Assembly: GCA_902797925.1 (NCBI GenBank)
Contig: CADBUT010000332.1
Coordinates: 1-12,844, forward strand
Direction: 5' to 3'
Source: an uncultured Spirochaetaceae bacterium
GTDB taxonomy: Bacteria > Spirochaetota > Spirochaetia > Treponematales > Treponemataceae
Length of the DNA: 12,844 nt
The stretch's first letter is position 1. Every line of letters starts with the position of its first letter. The notes beneath the pieces were generated by a model. The model made no database searches. It saw only the letters and a program-made list of their open reading frames with translations, and was not told the DNA's origin. Below, one piece after another: positions 1 to 7,195 of the stretch. Both the position numbers and the translations under genes were made by a program.

Positions 1-440
1 AGAATTTCTGGCGGCATAAGCACAAGCAGACAATTGAAGTTGAGGTTGCCGTGCGCGCTGCAGCTGCCCCACCGCGATTTTTGCAGCCTTATCGAGATTC
101 TGCCGTAAGAGATGCCCGAAAGCTTTGAGTAATGCGCCACCCGCTCCGGGATGATTTCTTTCGCTCTTTTTCTGATTGCCGCAAGCTCTTCAGCTGAAAA
201 AAAGCCGAGCCGCTCAACTTCTTGCCGGGCAGCGGCAGCTTCTTTAAGCTTTTTGTCGAGCCAGCCCTGCTTTTCAGCCAGAAACTTGCTGATTGCAGCA
301 TCGCTCATAAAAAGCGGCGCTTTTACCAGAACCGCGCCGTCATCGCTTATGCACAAACTTATCGAGCGCCGCCTTGACCTTTGGATTCTGCATTCAGGCG
401 GCGCGTCTCCGTTGCGGCCGCTTTTAGAAAAGCTCAGCAT
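1..440 (-). CDS. YgjP/DUF45-type (M48-like) metallopeptidase, C-terminal part outside window
   Basis: Reading the minus strand from ATG 440-438 gives an open frame of 146 codons to the left edge with no stop. Residues about 21-60 have the family's usual opening: an Arg-rich RSRRRSISL strand, an ISDDGAVLVKAP segment, then FLAEKQGWLDKKL. Residues 120-136 contain QKSRWGSCS followed by GNLNFN, the signature that in YgjP-like proteins sits just before the zinc-binding HExxH helix. That helix would lie beyond the edge, so the catalytic residues cannot be checked. The family is predicted to be zinc metallopeptidases of unknown substrate. The start overlaps the stop of the upstream HAD gene (ATGCTGA), with a GGAGAAG about 12 nt upstream inside that gene, so the two are probably translationally coupled. 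The family call is confident; the function is only a family-level prediction. Confidence 0.85.
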   Translation of the reverse strand, partial: MLSFSKSGRNGDAPPECRIQRSRRRSISLCISDDGAVLVKAPLFMSDAAISKFLAEKQGWLDKKLKEAAAARQEVERLGFFSAEELAAIRKRAKEIIPERVAHYSKLSGISYGRISIRLQKSRWGSCSAHGNLNFNCLLVLMPPEI

Positions 441-1348
441 TTTTTAAGCATCTTCTCCGCGCCGTGCTTATGTTCTGCCAAAAGATTGTCAAAATCGTAG
501 TCAGATTTTATCTTGTCAAGAATCACCGAAACGATGTTGTAGACATCACCTTTCAGCTTATAATTTGCAGGCGAAACAAAATTGACGCGCCCGTCAAGAA
601 TCAGCTGCTCTGCCTTGCGCTGTTTCTTTGCGTCGCCGGGCTTATAGACCGCAACCGAATAGCCGCCGTTCTGCTTTACAAGCTTCATGCACGGAATATC
701 AGTTTCGCCGTCGCCAAAATAAATCATGCGCTTGAACGGCACCGGCCTTTCGTTGTCTGGCACGAATTTGTTTATCTCAACTGAATCGCTGATTTCTTTT
801 ATGCCTTTGTTAATCTTAAAGATGAACTGCGTCTTTGTGGTATAGTCAATCGCCACACCCGGCCACACGGCGATTCCGTCTGAGTTGTATAAAAAGGAAC
901 ACGCAAAAATCTGCTCAAATTCAGCCGCAATCGACGTGCCTTCAATCATCTCTTTTAAGCCGGAAGAATTTATGTAATGCTTTATCTCAAGCCCTTTCGA
1001 TTTTCCGTATTCGTTTATCGTCTTGAACCAGGCGGCAACGCCCTCAAAAAGCTCAATCTCTTTGCCGAACTGCGTGAACGACTTGCGCGAAATCGAAATA
1101 TTTCGGTACTTCGCCTCGTCAAGCATTGTCTTCATGTAGCAGAGAATGCTGCTCGCGTCATTATCTTCAGAAAGCTTGTTCGTCTTTTGCCAGAATTCGC
1201 CCGCGCTCATGTTCAGCGCCTTAATAAAGCTGAATTCCTGCATGTTGCCGGGCGAAAGCGTGCCGTCAAAGTCATAAATCAATGCCACCACAGGCTTGTC
1301 GTTAGTCTTCATAAGCACATGATACCCCTCTTCCGCGTTTTTTGCCAT
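434..1348 (-). CDS. HAD-superfamily hydrolase (phosphatase-like)
   Basis: This 304-residue protein has the HAD motifs in order: motif I YDFDGTL with the nucleophile D26 and general acid D28, motif II around NSSG (S128/S129), a candidate motif III lysine (K172 or K180), and motif IV GDGETDIPCMK with D213 and D217. The segment between motifs I and II is about 100 residues and largely helical, as in C1-cap HADs of the phosphoserine-phosphatase type. Substrate cannot be read from sequence. No signal peptide is seen, so it is probably cytosolic. The annotated ATG at 1348 has no good ribosome-binding site. A GTG at 1318 or ATG at 1312 (before KTNDKP) follows a GGAAGAGGGG stretch and lies closer to motif I, so the true start may be 10-12 codons further in. 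The gene overlaps the following metallopeptidase gene by 7 nt and is divergent from the toxin-antitoxin pair. Confidence 0.88.
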   Translation of the reverse strand: MAKNAEEGYHVLMKTNDKPVVALIYDFDGTLSPGNMQEFSFIKALNMSAGEFWQKTNKLSEDNDASSILCYMKTMLDEAKYRNISISRKSFTQFGKEIELFEGVAAWFKTINEYGKSKGLEIKHYINSSGLKEMIEGTSIAAEFEQIFACSFLYNSDGIAVWPGVAIDYTTKTQFIFKINKGIKEISDSVEINKFVPDNERPVPFKRMIYFGDGETDIPCMKLVKQNGGYSVAVYKPGDAKKQRKAEQLILDGRVNFVSPANYKLKGDVYNIVSVILDKIKSDYDFDNLLAEHKHGAEKMLKKC

Positions 1349-1385
1349 TGTTTTGTATGAAATGGCGTTTTTCTATTCTATGTGA

Positions 1386-1391
1386 TATAAT
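1386..1391 (+). promoter_or_regulatory. Possible -10 box for the toxin-antitoxin pair
   Basis: A perfect TATAAT stands 19 nt before the ATG of the antitoxin candidate. There is no convincing -35 at 16-18 nt upstream. A start point about 7 nt downstream would give a leader of only about 13 nt, starting at or inside the AAAGGAG ribosome-binding site (1397-1403). It is the only promoter-like sequence in the short divergent spacer. Confidence 0.35.
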
Positions 1392-1410
1392 GCGATAAAG
1401 GAGAAACAAT

Positions 1411-1626
1411 ATGATTGCAGTAAAAGCATATTATGATGGGCATGTATTTGTGCCGTTAGGAAAGATGCAGTTCAAAGTAAATCAGCAAGCCATGATTGTT
1501 GTAGACGAACAGCCTGCCGTTGCAAAAAAATCATGCCGTGGCATTGCTTCAAAATATGCGAACCCTGCACTTATCGAAAAAGAAGCCGATGTCGCCTCAA
1601 TGACTTTTTCTGAGGCAGAAAAATGA
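1411..1626 (+). CDS. Putative antitoxin of a VapBC-like pair
   Basis: A 71-residue protein opens with IAVKAYYDGHVFVPLG and continues FKVNQQAMIVVDE. This beta-rich N-terminal layout (short strand, turn with DG, 'V-PL', then a hydrophobic strand) resembles small DUF104/AbrB-like antitoxins that pair with PIN toxins. The C-terminal half (about residues 35-71) is charged, with SKYANPALIEKEADVASMTFSEAEK-like helices that could wrap around a partner. The ribosome-binding site AAAGGAG is 7 nt before the ATG. The stop overlaps the next ATG (ATGA, 1623-1626). The antitoxin call rests mainly on position upstream of, and overlap with, a PIN gene. No recognised DNA-binding motif is clear, so family membership is uncertain. 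Confidence 0.6.
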   Translation: MIAVKAYYDGHVFVPLGKMQFKVNQQAMIVVDEQPAVAKKSCRGIASKYANPALIEKEADVASMTFSEAEK

Positions 1627-1991
1627 CGCTTGTAGATACGAATGTAATTTTACGTTATCTGCTGAACGACATTCCGGAGCAAGCTGATGAAGCGGCGACT
1701 ATAATAGAATCTGGTGCTTTTACTTTGCCGGAAATAATCGCAGAAGTTATCTACGTCCTTATCAAATTGTACAATATCCCTCGCGAAGAAATTGAGTCTA
1801 TTATTTTGCCAATATTCGATGAAATTTCTATAGAAAATACAGACGTGATAACAACCGCTGTTTCACTATATTCAGAAACCAAATTTGATTTTGTTGACTG
1901 CATCATTATAGCCCGAAAGAAAATATTGGGCGAAGATGTCTTTACGTTTGACAAAAAACTTGCAAACCGGTTAAAAGCAGAAAAAATATAA
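1623..1991 (+). CDS. PIN-domain protein, probable VapC-type toxin ribonuclease
   Basis: The whole 122-residue protein is one PIN domain. It opens with TLVDTNVILRYLL, placing the first metal-binding acid at D5. E41 lies in the IIAEVIYVL helix, D92 in FDFVDCIIIA, and D110 in VFTFDKK. These four acids in this order are the Mg2+/Mn2+ site of PIN ribonucleases, so the enzyme appears intact. VapC toxins cleave tRNA or rRNA when freed from their antitoxin; the target here cannot be read. The gene starts inside the stop codon of the preceding small gene (ATGA), with a GAGG 7 nt upstream, which fits coupled toxin-antitoxin translation. The codons are more AT-rich than in the neighbouring groEL, which is compatible with horizontal acquisition. 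The PIN call is firm; the toxin role is inferred from the pair arrangement. Confidence 0.82.
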   Translation: MTLVDTNVILRYLLNDIPEQADEAATIIESGAFTLPEIIAEVIYVLIKLYNIPREEIESIILPIFDEISIENTDVITTAVSLYSETKFDFVDCIIIARKKILGEDVFTFDKKLANRLKAEKI

Positions 1992-2032
1992 GATAATATT
2001 CCGCGTTTTTTGCCACGATTAAATGCTTGAAA

Positions 2033-2072
2033 ACAAAAAAAAGGCTGTCTGATTTCTCAGACAGCCTTTTGT
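2033..2072. terminator. Bidirectional intrinsic terminator between the PIN gene and groEL
   Basis: A perfect 12-bp stem is formed by AAGGCTGTCTGA (2041-2052) and TCAGACAGCCTT (2057-2068), with a TTTC loop. A run of A precedes it on the plus strand, giving a long U tract for minus-strand transcripts, so it should stop groEL mRNA strongly. On the plus strand only TTTT follows, so termination of the PIN-gene transcript is probably weaker. Confidence 0.88.
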
Positions 2073-2091
2073 CATTCCGTCATTTCAGGAA

Positions 2092-3732
2092 TTAATACAT
2101 TCCGTCCATGCCGCCCATTCCGCCGGCTGGCATAGCTGGAGCCGGGTTCTTTTCAGGAATATCTGTGATTGCGCATTCTGTTGTAAGAAGAAGGCTTGCA
2201 ACTGAAACGGCGTTCTGCAAAGCTGAACGTGTTACCTTTGCCGGGTCGATGATTCCAGACTCGAACATGTCTTTCCATTCCATCTTAGAAGCGTCGAAGC
2301 CGATGCCCTTCTTTTCGTTCTTTGCACGGTCTGCAATAACTGCGCCGTCAACGCCAGCGTTTTCTGCAATCTGGCGGATTGGCTCTTCGAGAGCGCGCTT
2401 AACAATCTTGAAGCCGACCTTTTCGTCGTCTGAAAGGCCTGATTCATCAGCCTTGTCGAGTGCTTTTGAAGCCTGAATAAGTGCAAGGCCGCCGCCTGCT
2501 ACGATGCCTTCTTCGAGGGCTGCGCGTGTCGCAGAAAGAGCGTCTTCAACTCTGTGCTTCTTCTCTTTCATTTCAACTTCTGTAACAGCACCGATGTTAA
2601 TAACTGCTACGCCGCCAGCGAGCTTTGCAAGGCGTTCCTTGAGCTTTTCTTTGTCATATTCGCTTGAAGATTCTTCAATCTGAGCCTTAATCTGAGCGAT
2701 GCGGTCTTTGATTTCTTTTTCTTTGCCTGCACCGTCGATGATTGTTGTGTTGTCTTTGTCAATCTTAACAGACTTAGCCTTGCCGAGCTGTGAAATGTCT
2801 GTGTTCTCAAGCTTGAGGCCGAGGTCTTCTGTAATAACTTCGCCACCTGTAAGAATGGCGATGTCTTCGAGCATTGCCTTGCGGCGGTCGCCGAAACCAG
2901 GAGCCTTAACAGCGCAAGTCTTGAGTGTGCCGCGGATGCTGTTCACAATCAATGTTGCAAGTGCTTCGCCGTCGATGTCTTCTGCAATAATGAGAAGCTG
3001 CTTGCCTGTCTGGGCAACTTTTTCGAGAAGCGGAAGCAAATCTTTCATGTTAGAGATTTTCTTGTCGTGGATAAGAATCAGACAATCATTGAAAACTGTT
3101 TCCATTCTGTCGCGGTCTGTTACGAAATACGGTGAAATGTAGCCGCGGTCAAACTGCATACCTTCAACAAAGTCTGTAGTTGTTTCCATTGTCTTGGCTT
3201 CTTCAACTGTAATAACGCCGTCTTTACCGACCTTTTCAATTGCTTCAGCAAGAATCTTGCCGATTTCTGCATCGTTGTTTGCAGAAACAGAAGCAACGTG
3301 TGAAACTTCTTCTGAACCTTTGATTTCTTTTGAATTCTTCTTGATTTCTTCAACAGCAAGGGCTGTTGCTTTATCCATACCGCGTTTAAGTTCAATAGGT
3401 GTCATGCCGGCTGCTACAGCTTTAAGGCCTTCGCGTACCATTGAATATGCAAGAACTGTTGCGGTTGTTGTTCCGTCACCGGCAACATCGTTTGTCTTTG
3501 TTGCAACTTCTTTCAAGAGCTGTGCGCCCATGTTCTCAAAATGGTCTTCAAGTTCAACTTCTTTTGCAACAGAAACACCGTCTTTTGTTACAGTCGGTGC
3601 ACCGAATTTTTTGTCCAATAAAACATTGCGGCCTTTCGGGCCGAGCGTAACTTTTACTGCGCGTGAAATCTGTTCAACACCAGAAAGCAGCTTTTTGCGA
3701 GCTTCTTCGTTAAAAAGCAATTCTTTTGCCAT
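2092..3732 (-). CDS. groEL: Chaperonin GroEL (60 kDa)
   Basis: The 546-residue protein is full length for the family (E. coli GroEL is 548). It is an ATP-driven cytosolic chaperonin that forms double heptameric rings and folds proteins together with the GroES lid. The equatorial ATP site is present: LGPKGRNV near residue 30, FGAPTVTKDG at 43-52, and GDGTTTATVLA from 85 with catalytic D86. The apical domain occupies roughly residues 190-375. The signature ALEEGIVAGGG is intact, and the C terminus ends in the flexible AMPAGGMGGMDGMY tail. A good ribosome-binding site, TAAGGAGAT, lies about 10 nt before the ATG. groES is not next to it and must lie elsewhere. Upstream is a sigma-70-like promoter; downstream is the 12-bp hairpin terminator, so it is probably monocistronic. 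Confidence 0.98.
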   Translation of the reverse strand: MAKELLFNEEARKKLLSGVEQISRAVKVTLGPKGRNVLLDKKFGAPTVTKDGVSVAKEVELEDHFENMGAQLLKEVATKTNDVAGDGTTTATVLAYSMVREGLKAVAAGMTPIELKRGMDKATALAVEEIKKNSKEIKGSEEVSHVASVSANNDAEIGKILAEAIEKVGKDGVITVEEAKTMETTTDFVEGMQFDRGYISPYFVTDRDRMETVFNDCLILIHDKKISNMKDLLPLLEKVAQTGKQLLIIAEDIDGEALATLIVNSIRGTLKTCAVKAPGFGDRRKAMLEDIAILTGGEVITEDLGLKLENTDISQLGKAKSVKIDKDNTTIIDGAGKEKEIKDRIAQIKAQIEESSSEYDKEKLKERLAKLAGGVAVINIGAVTEVEMKEKKHRVEDALSATRAALEEGIVAGGGLALIQASKALDKADESGLSDDEKVGFKIVKRALEEPIRQIAENAGVDGAVIADRAKNEKKGIGFDASKMEWKDMFESGIIDPAKVTRSALQNAVSVASLLLTTECAITDIPEKNPAPAMPAGGMGGMDGMY

Positions 3733-3799
3733 TTTTCGTATATCTCCTTAAAAATGATAGGCTTTTCAAAAGCGTATTATCTGCGCCTTTCTTACTTTT

Positions 3800-3828
3800 A
3801 TAATCTAAAAATACTGATTTAATATCAA
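3800..3828 (-). promoter_or_regulatory. Probable sigma-70 promoter of groEL
   Basis: On the minus strand, TTGATA (3828-3823) and GATTAT (3805-3800) are separated by exactly 17 nt. The predicted start is near 3793, leaving a leader of about 60 nt that carries the TAAGGAGAT ribosome-binding site. No CIRCE inverted repeat (TTAGCACTC-N9-GAGTGCTAA) is present in the spacer, so HrcA control at this site is not supported. Confidence 0.5.
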
Positions 3829-3888
3829 AACGGCAAGAGAAAAAACTAAAACAAGCAAAAAATAATTCAAGCGGAAACCCTTATGTAC

Positions 3889-3917
3889 TTGCTGATTTCG
3901 ATAAATAAATATAGAAT
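3889..3917 (+). promoter_or_regulatory. Probable promoter of the hydrogenase cluster
   Basis: TTGCTG (3889-3894) and TAGAAT (3912-3917) are 17 nt apart, with an AT-rich spacer. This would start transcription near 3924, about 26 nt before the first gene. It is divergent from the groEL promoter, about 60 bp away. The ribosome-binding region before the first ATG is a G-run (GGGGG) rather than a clean GGAGG. I found no Rex-like operator (TTGTTAA-N4-TTAACAA) in this spacer. Confidence 0.45.
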
Positions 3918-3949
3918 AAGACAACAGTACAAGATATCCGGGGGCTTAT

Positions 3950-4201
3950 ATGAAAACTATAACGGTGTGCATGGGCAGTTCATGTTTCAGCAGAGGAAAT
4001 TCAAAGAACACTCAGATTATTCAAAAATTCATAGAAGAATATAACTTGTCTGATTCAGTTCAAGTGCGCGGCTGCCTATGCGAAGGCGAATGTAAGCATG
4101 GCCCGAATATCCGCATAGACGACAAGCTTTTTTCAAATGTCTATTCAGAAGGCTTAATAGATTTGCTTCAGCATGAACTCTTACAGGAGAATCCGCAATG
4201 A
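3950..4201 (+). CDS. Thioredoxin-like [2Fe-2S] ferredoxin (NuoE/HydC-like), first copy
   Basis: An 83-residue protein made of just the thioredoxin-fold [2Fe-2S] domain seen at the C terminus of NuoE and in HydC subunits. The ligand pattern is C7-x4-C12 (CMGSSC) and C44-x3-C48 (CEGEC); C42 is an extra cysteine beside the second pair. The N-terminal helical bundle of full NuoE is absent, so this is a small electron carrier or redox-sensing partner rather than a complete complex I subunit. It is the first gene of the cluster, and its stop overlaps the start of the sensory hydrogenase (ATGA), so the two products are probably made in step and interact. The small [2Fe-2S] protein could pass electrons to the Fe-S chain of HydS or be a redox input. 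The fold and cluster type are clear; the partner is inferred. Confidence 0.85.
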   Translation: MKTITVCMGSSCFSRGNSKNTQIIQKFIEEYNLSDSVQVRGCLCEGECKHGPNIRIDDKLFSNVYSEGLIDLLQHELLQENPQ

Positions 4202-5934
4202 ATTTTCTCTATCCAATTTATACAGAGCAGACTGAATGTCAGGACTGCTACAAATGTATACGTCAATGCCCTGTCAAGGCAATCCGTGTAGAGAACGGCC
4301 ATGCAATGGTCGTTTCAGAGCTTTGCATAATGTGCGGAAACTGCGTAATCAACTGTCCGGCAAAAGCAAAGCATGTGCGTGACGACATTCAAAAAGCAAA
4401 ACAGCTTATTCGCTTAAAGAACCGCGTAATTGTCTCACTTGCACCGTCTTTTGCTTCTGAATTTTCGGAATATTCGCCAGAACAGATTGTCGCCGCGCTA
4501 AAAAAGCTCGGCTTCTGGGGTGTTTCAGAAACGGCTCTGGGCGCAGATTTTGTCTCTTCTCATCTTTCAGAAGAATTCAACAAAATGGTAAAAAACAAAA
4601 ACGGACAGAAGCTTTTTCTTTCTTCGGCATGTCCGTCTGTAGTTGAATTCATCAAGCAGTACATGAGCAGTTATGCGCCTTACATAACAGACTGCGCTTC
4701 GCCGCTTTTGGCACATGCGCGCTACTTAAAGAAAATCTACGGCGACGACACCGGTGTAATCTTTATAGGACCGTGCATCGCAAAAAAAGGCGAGGCAGAC
4801 TCATTTTCAGAGGTTGATGCAGCGATAACGTTTGAAAATCTAAGAAAGTGGCTCTCAAAAGAAGGAATCACACCGTATAACTGCTCTCCCAAAGAGGACG
4901 ACAGATTTATTCCGCAAAAAGCAGCGCAGGGTGCACTCTACCCTGTCGGCGGCGGCATGATTGCGTCTGTCAACAATTACGGCAACCCTATCCGCTCAAT
5001 GTCTGTTTCCGGCATAGGTCTTATAAAAGAAGCCTTAGAAGGTCTTGATGTTTCAGGTTTGAAAGAACCGCTTTTTATGGAGCTGCTTGCGTGCAAGGGC
5101 GGCTGCATCAACGGGCCTGTAACAAAACAGAAAGCCGCATCTGCCCTGCGCCATGTTCAGCTTATGCAGTATGCCGACAAAGTGGAAAAAACACTGCCGA
5201 AAGAAGCATTGGAAAAACGGCCTGCGCTCCAAGGTACACTGCCTGTAAACGCAATTCCAAGAGCGGCACACACAGAAGAAGAAATACGCGACGCGCTCCG
5301 TACAGTCGGAAAATATTCGTCAATTGACGAGGTAAACTGCGCGAGCTGCGGCTATGACACATGCCGTGCATTTGCCGAGGCTATGCTTGACAACAGAGCA
5401 GAAAAGACAATGTGCGTTTCTTATATGCGGAAGCTTGCGCAGAAAAAGGCGAACGGTCTTATACGCGCAATTCCGGGCGGCGTAGTTATTGCAGACAAAG
5501 ACCTAAAAATTGTTGAATGTAACGAAAACTTTGCGCGGCTTTTGGGTTCAGACGTTCTTGAAATGTACGAAATTAAACCCGGAATGGAAGGCGCGGCTTT
5601 GGACAAGCTTACAGGTTTTGCGCGCTTTTTCTCTGACGTTATCTCGACAAACGGCCCTGATGTAATTGACCGCGACGTGCACGAAGGCAAGAAGATTTTT
5701 CATGTTTCAGTCTTTGCAATTGAAAAAGAATCTATTGCAGGCGGCGTTATCGAAGATGTTACCGCCCCGGAAGTTCAGAAGCACAGAATTATAAGCCAGG
5801 CAAAAAAGGTTATAGACAAGAACCTGTCGGTTGTTCAGCAGATTGCGTTTCTGCTAGGCGAAAACGCCGCCGAATCAGAGTCCATTCTTAACTCAATTAT
5901 TGAGTCGTTCTCAGAGGATGAAGATGAACAGTGA
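4198..5934 (+). CDS. hydS: Sensory [FeFe]-hydrogenase with PAS domain (HydS-like)
   Basis: Domain order over 578 residues: an N-terminal 2[4Fe-4S] ferredoxin (C14, C17, C20, C24 and C43, C46, C49, C53); the H-cluster domain (about 75-325); a separate [4Fe-4S] domain with C381, C384, C389 and C406; and a PAS domain (about 417-525) with the typical VECNENFARLLG core. The H-cluster ligands are C145, C193, C299 and C303. Loop 1 reads SSACP where catalytic enzymes have TSCCP, so the proton-transfer cysteine is Ala144; loop 2 is GPC instead of MPC. These changes plus the PAS domain are the mark of the sensory (HydS) class, reported in treponemes, Thermotoga and clostridia, where H2 turnover is slow and H2 sensing is proposed. 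There is no kinase domain; instead the next gene, overlapping by 11 nt, is a serine phosphatase. A good AGGAGA ribosome-binding site lies 8 nt before the ATG. Confidence 0.93.
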   Translation: MNFLYPIYTEQTECQDCYKCIRQCPVKAIRVENGHAMVVSELCIMCGNCVINCPAKAKHVRDDIQKAKQLIRLKNRVIVSLAPSFASEFSEYSPEQIVAALKKLGFWGVSETALGADFVSSHLSEEFNKMVKNKNGQKLFLSSACPSVVEFIKQYMSSYAPYITDCASPLLAHARYLKKIYGDDTGVIFIGPCIAKKGEADSFSEVDAAITFENLRKWLSKEGITPYNCSPKEDDRFIPQKAAQGALYPVGGGMIASVNNYGNPIRSMSVSGIGLIKEALEGLDVSGLKEPLFMELLACKGGCINGPVTKQKAASALRHVQLMQYADKVEKTLPKEALEKRPALQGTLPVNAIPRAAHTEEEIRDALRTVGKYSSIDEVNCASCGYDTCRAFAEAMLDNRAEKTMCVSYMRKLAQKKANGLIRAIPGGVVIADKDLKIVECNENFARLLGSDVLEMYEIKPGMEGAALDKLTGFARFFSDVISTNGPDVIDRDVHEGKKIFHVSVFAIEKESIAGGVIEDVTAPEVQKHRIISQAKKVIDKNLSVVQQIAFLLGENAAESESILNSIIESFSEDEDEQ

Positions 5935-7126
5935 CAAGCCTTTTATCGAAGTAGCGCATTATCAGGTTTGCAAGCACAAGCAGGGTGCACCAGGTGACGT
6001 CTTTCTCTCGCAGAAAAATCCTGCTGACGGCAGAGTTATCACCACACTTTCTGACGGTCTCGGCTCGGGCATAAAGGCCGGCGTACTTGCCACTTTGACC
6101 GCAACAATGGCAACGCGTTTTGTCGCTTCTGACATTCCGGTAAAGCGCGCAGCTGAAATTATAATGAACACGCTGCCTGTCTGCCAGAACCGCGGCATAA
6201 GTTACGCGACATTTACGCTTGTCGATATTGAGCCGAATTCTACTGTACGCATTGTTGAGTACGACAATCCGCCGTATATTCTGGTGCGCGAGCAGACTGT
6301 TGTTGAGCCTTTAAAAGACATCTCGACTTTTGAGCGCAAAGACAAGTCTACTGCCCCAAAAATCGAGGCGCACCTGCATTATTCACAGTACGAGGCAAGA
6401 CCAGGCGACAGGCTTGTGTTCTTTTCTGACGGTGTAACGCAGGCAGGCATGGGCAGCGCAGCGTTTCCTTTTGGGTGGGGCCTGGCAAATGTCCAGGATT
6501 TTATCTTGAAGAAGATTCTGCTTGATCCGCAGATAAGTGCGCGCGATCTTGCGCGGCTTGTAGTCTGCGAGGCTTTGTTTCATGACAACCATAAAGCGAA
6601 AGACGACATAACCTGCGGCGTAATCTATTCGAGAAACCCGCGCGATCTGCTCATTATTACAGGTCCGCCAATGCACAAAGAAAATGACACAAGCATTGCC
6701 CGCATTTTCAGTCTTTTTGACGGCAAAAAAGCCGTATGCGGTGGTACAACAGCCAATATTCTTGCAAGAGAACTTAACAGGCAGATCAGGGTGCAGCTTA
6801 AAGACCCCGACCCGACAGTTCCGCCTTTTTCTGAAATGGACGGCGCAGACCTGATTACAGAGGGCATTATAACGATGGGCAAGGTCGCCGAATTGCTTGA
6901 AAAAGGTGAACAGTCGGCATATACACGTGTGAATGCGGCAACAAAACTTGTCGAGATGATTCTTGACAGCGACCGCATTCAGTTTGTAGTCGGCACAAAA
7001 ATCAACGAGGCGCACCAGGACCCGAATATGCCTGTTGAGCTTGAGATAAGGCGCAACGTAATAAAGAAAATTGCGGCCATGCTGGAAGAAAAATACCTGA
7101 AAGAAGTGCATATTCAGTTTTTTTAA
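5924..7126 (+). CDS. SpoIIE/RsbU-type PP2C serine phosphatase with extra C-terminal domain
   Basis: Residues 1-240 form a PP2C-like SpoIIE domain. Metal-binding acids are seen at D25 (PGDVF), D44 (LSDGLGSG), D169 (FFSDGVTQ) and D227/D228 (KDDITCGVIY). Such enzymes dephosphorylate serine on regulator proteins such as anti-anti-sigma factors. Residues 241-400 (from DLLIITGPP, with an HKEND segment and GGTTANILARELNR) form a second domain that I cannot assign; it recurs, to my knowledge, in hydrogenase-linked phosphatases. No membrane segment or own sensor domain is seen, so the input probably comes from HydS. I chose ATG 5924 because AGAGGA (5911-5916) is 7 nt before it; a longer frame starts at a TTG (5900) with no better site. 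The gene overlaps hydS by 11 nt (ATGAACAGTGA), indicating coupled synthesis. Confidence 0.88.
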   Translation: MNSDKPFIEVAHYQVCKHKQGAPGDVFLSQKNPADGRVITTLSDGLGSGIKAGVLATLTATMATRFVASDIPVKRAAEIIMNTLPVCQNRGISYATFTLVDIEPNSTVRIVEYDNPPYILVREQTVVEPLKDISTFERKDKSTAPKIEAHLHYSQYEARPGDRLVFFSDGVTQAGMGSAAFPFGWGLANVQDFILKKILLDPQISARDLARLVVCEALFHDNHKAKDDITCGVIYSRNPRDLLIITGPPMHKENDTSIARIFSLFDGKKAVCGGTTANILARELNRQIRVQLKDPDPTVPPFSEMDGADLITEGIITMGKVAELLEKGEQSAYTRVNAATKLVEMILDSDRIQFVVGTKINEAHQDPNMPVELEIRRNVIKKIAAMLEEKYLKEVHIQFF

Positions 7127-7150
7127 GATGCTGATTCGGCAAATGCAAGG

Positions 7151-7156
7151 TATAAT
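7151..7156 (+). promoter_or_regulatory. Possible internal -10 box before the second Fe-S/hydrogenase pair
   Basis: A perfect TATAAT lies 39 nt before the ATG at 7196, in the only real gap of the cluster (7127-7195). No clear -35 is found at 17 nt (ATGCTG), and no terminator hairpin separates the phosphatase gene from what follows. The last two genes could therefore be read both from the main promoter and from here. A strong TGAAGGAG ribosome-binding site follows at 7181-7188. Confidence 0.35.
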
Positions 7157-7195
7157 AAGATGATTATGGGCACTTTTGCTTGAAGGAGTTTTTTT

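Noticed and set aside
151..447. 98-codon plus-strand open frame at the left edge
   Set aside because: It is antisense to the metallopeptidase frame, which shows the conserved QKSRWGSCS signature; this frame shows no motif.
3194..3751. 185-codon plus-strand open frame opposite groEL
   Set aside because: It has Ser/Thr-rich low-complexity composition, the usual mirror image of a highly expressed groEL frame. There is no independent coding evidence.
3751..3949. CIRCE or Rex operator in the groEL/hydrogenase spacer
   Set aside because: Neither the CIRCE inverted repeat nor a TTGTTAA-N4-TTAACAA-like Rex site could be found on reading both strands.
5900..5923. Upstream TTG start for the phosphatase gene
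   Set aside because: It would add eight residues without homology and has no ribosome-binding site, whereas AGAGGA is 7 nt before ATG 5924.
6383..7111. 242-codon open frame on the minus strand opposite the phosphatase C-terminal domain
   Set aside because: It is Cys-, Phe- and His-rich without any family motif, has no ribosome-binding site, and lies fully antisense to a frame with clear homology.
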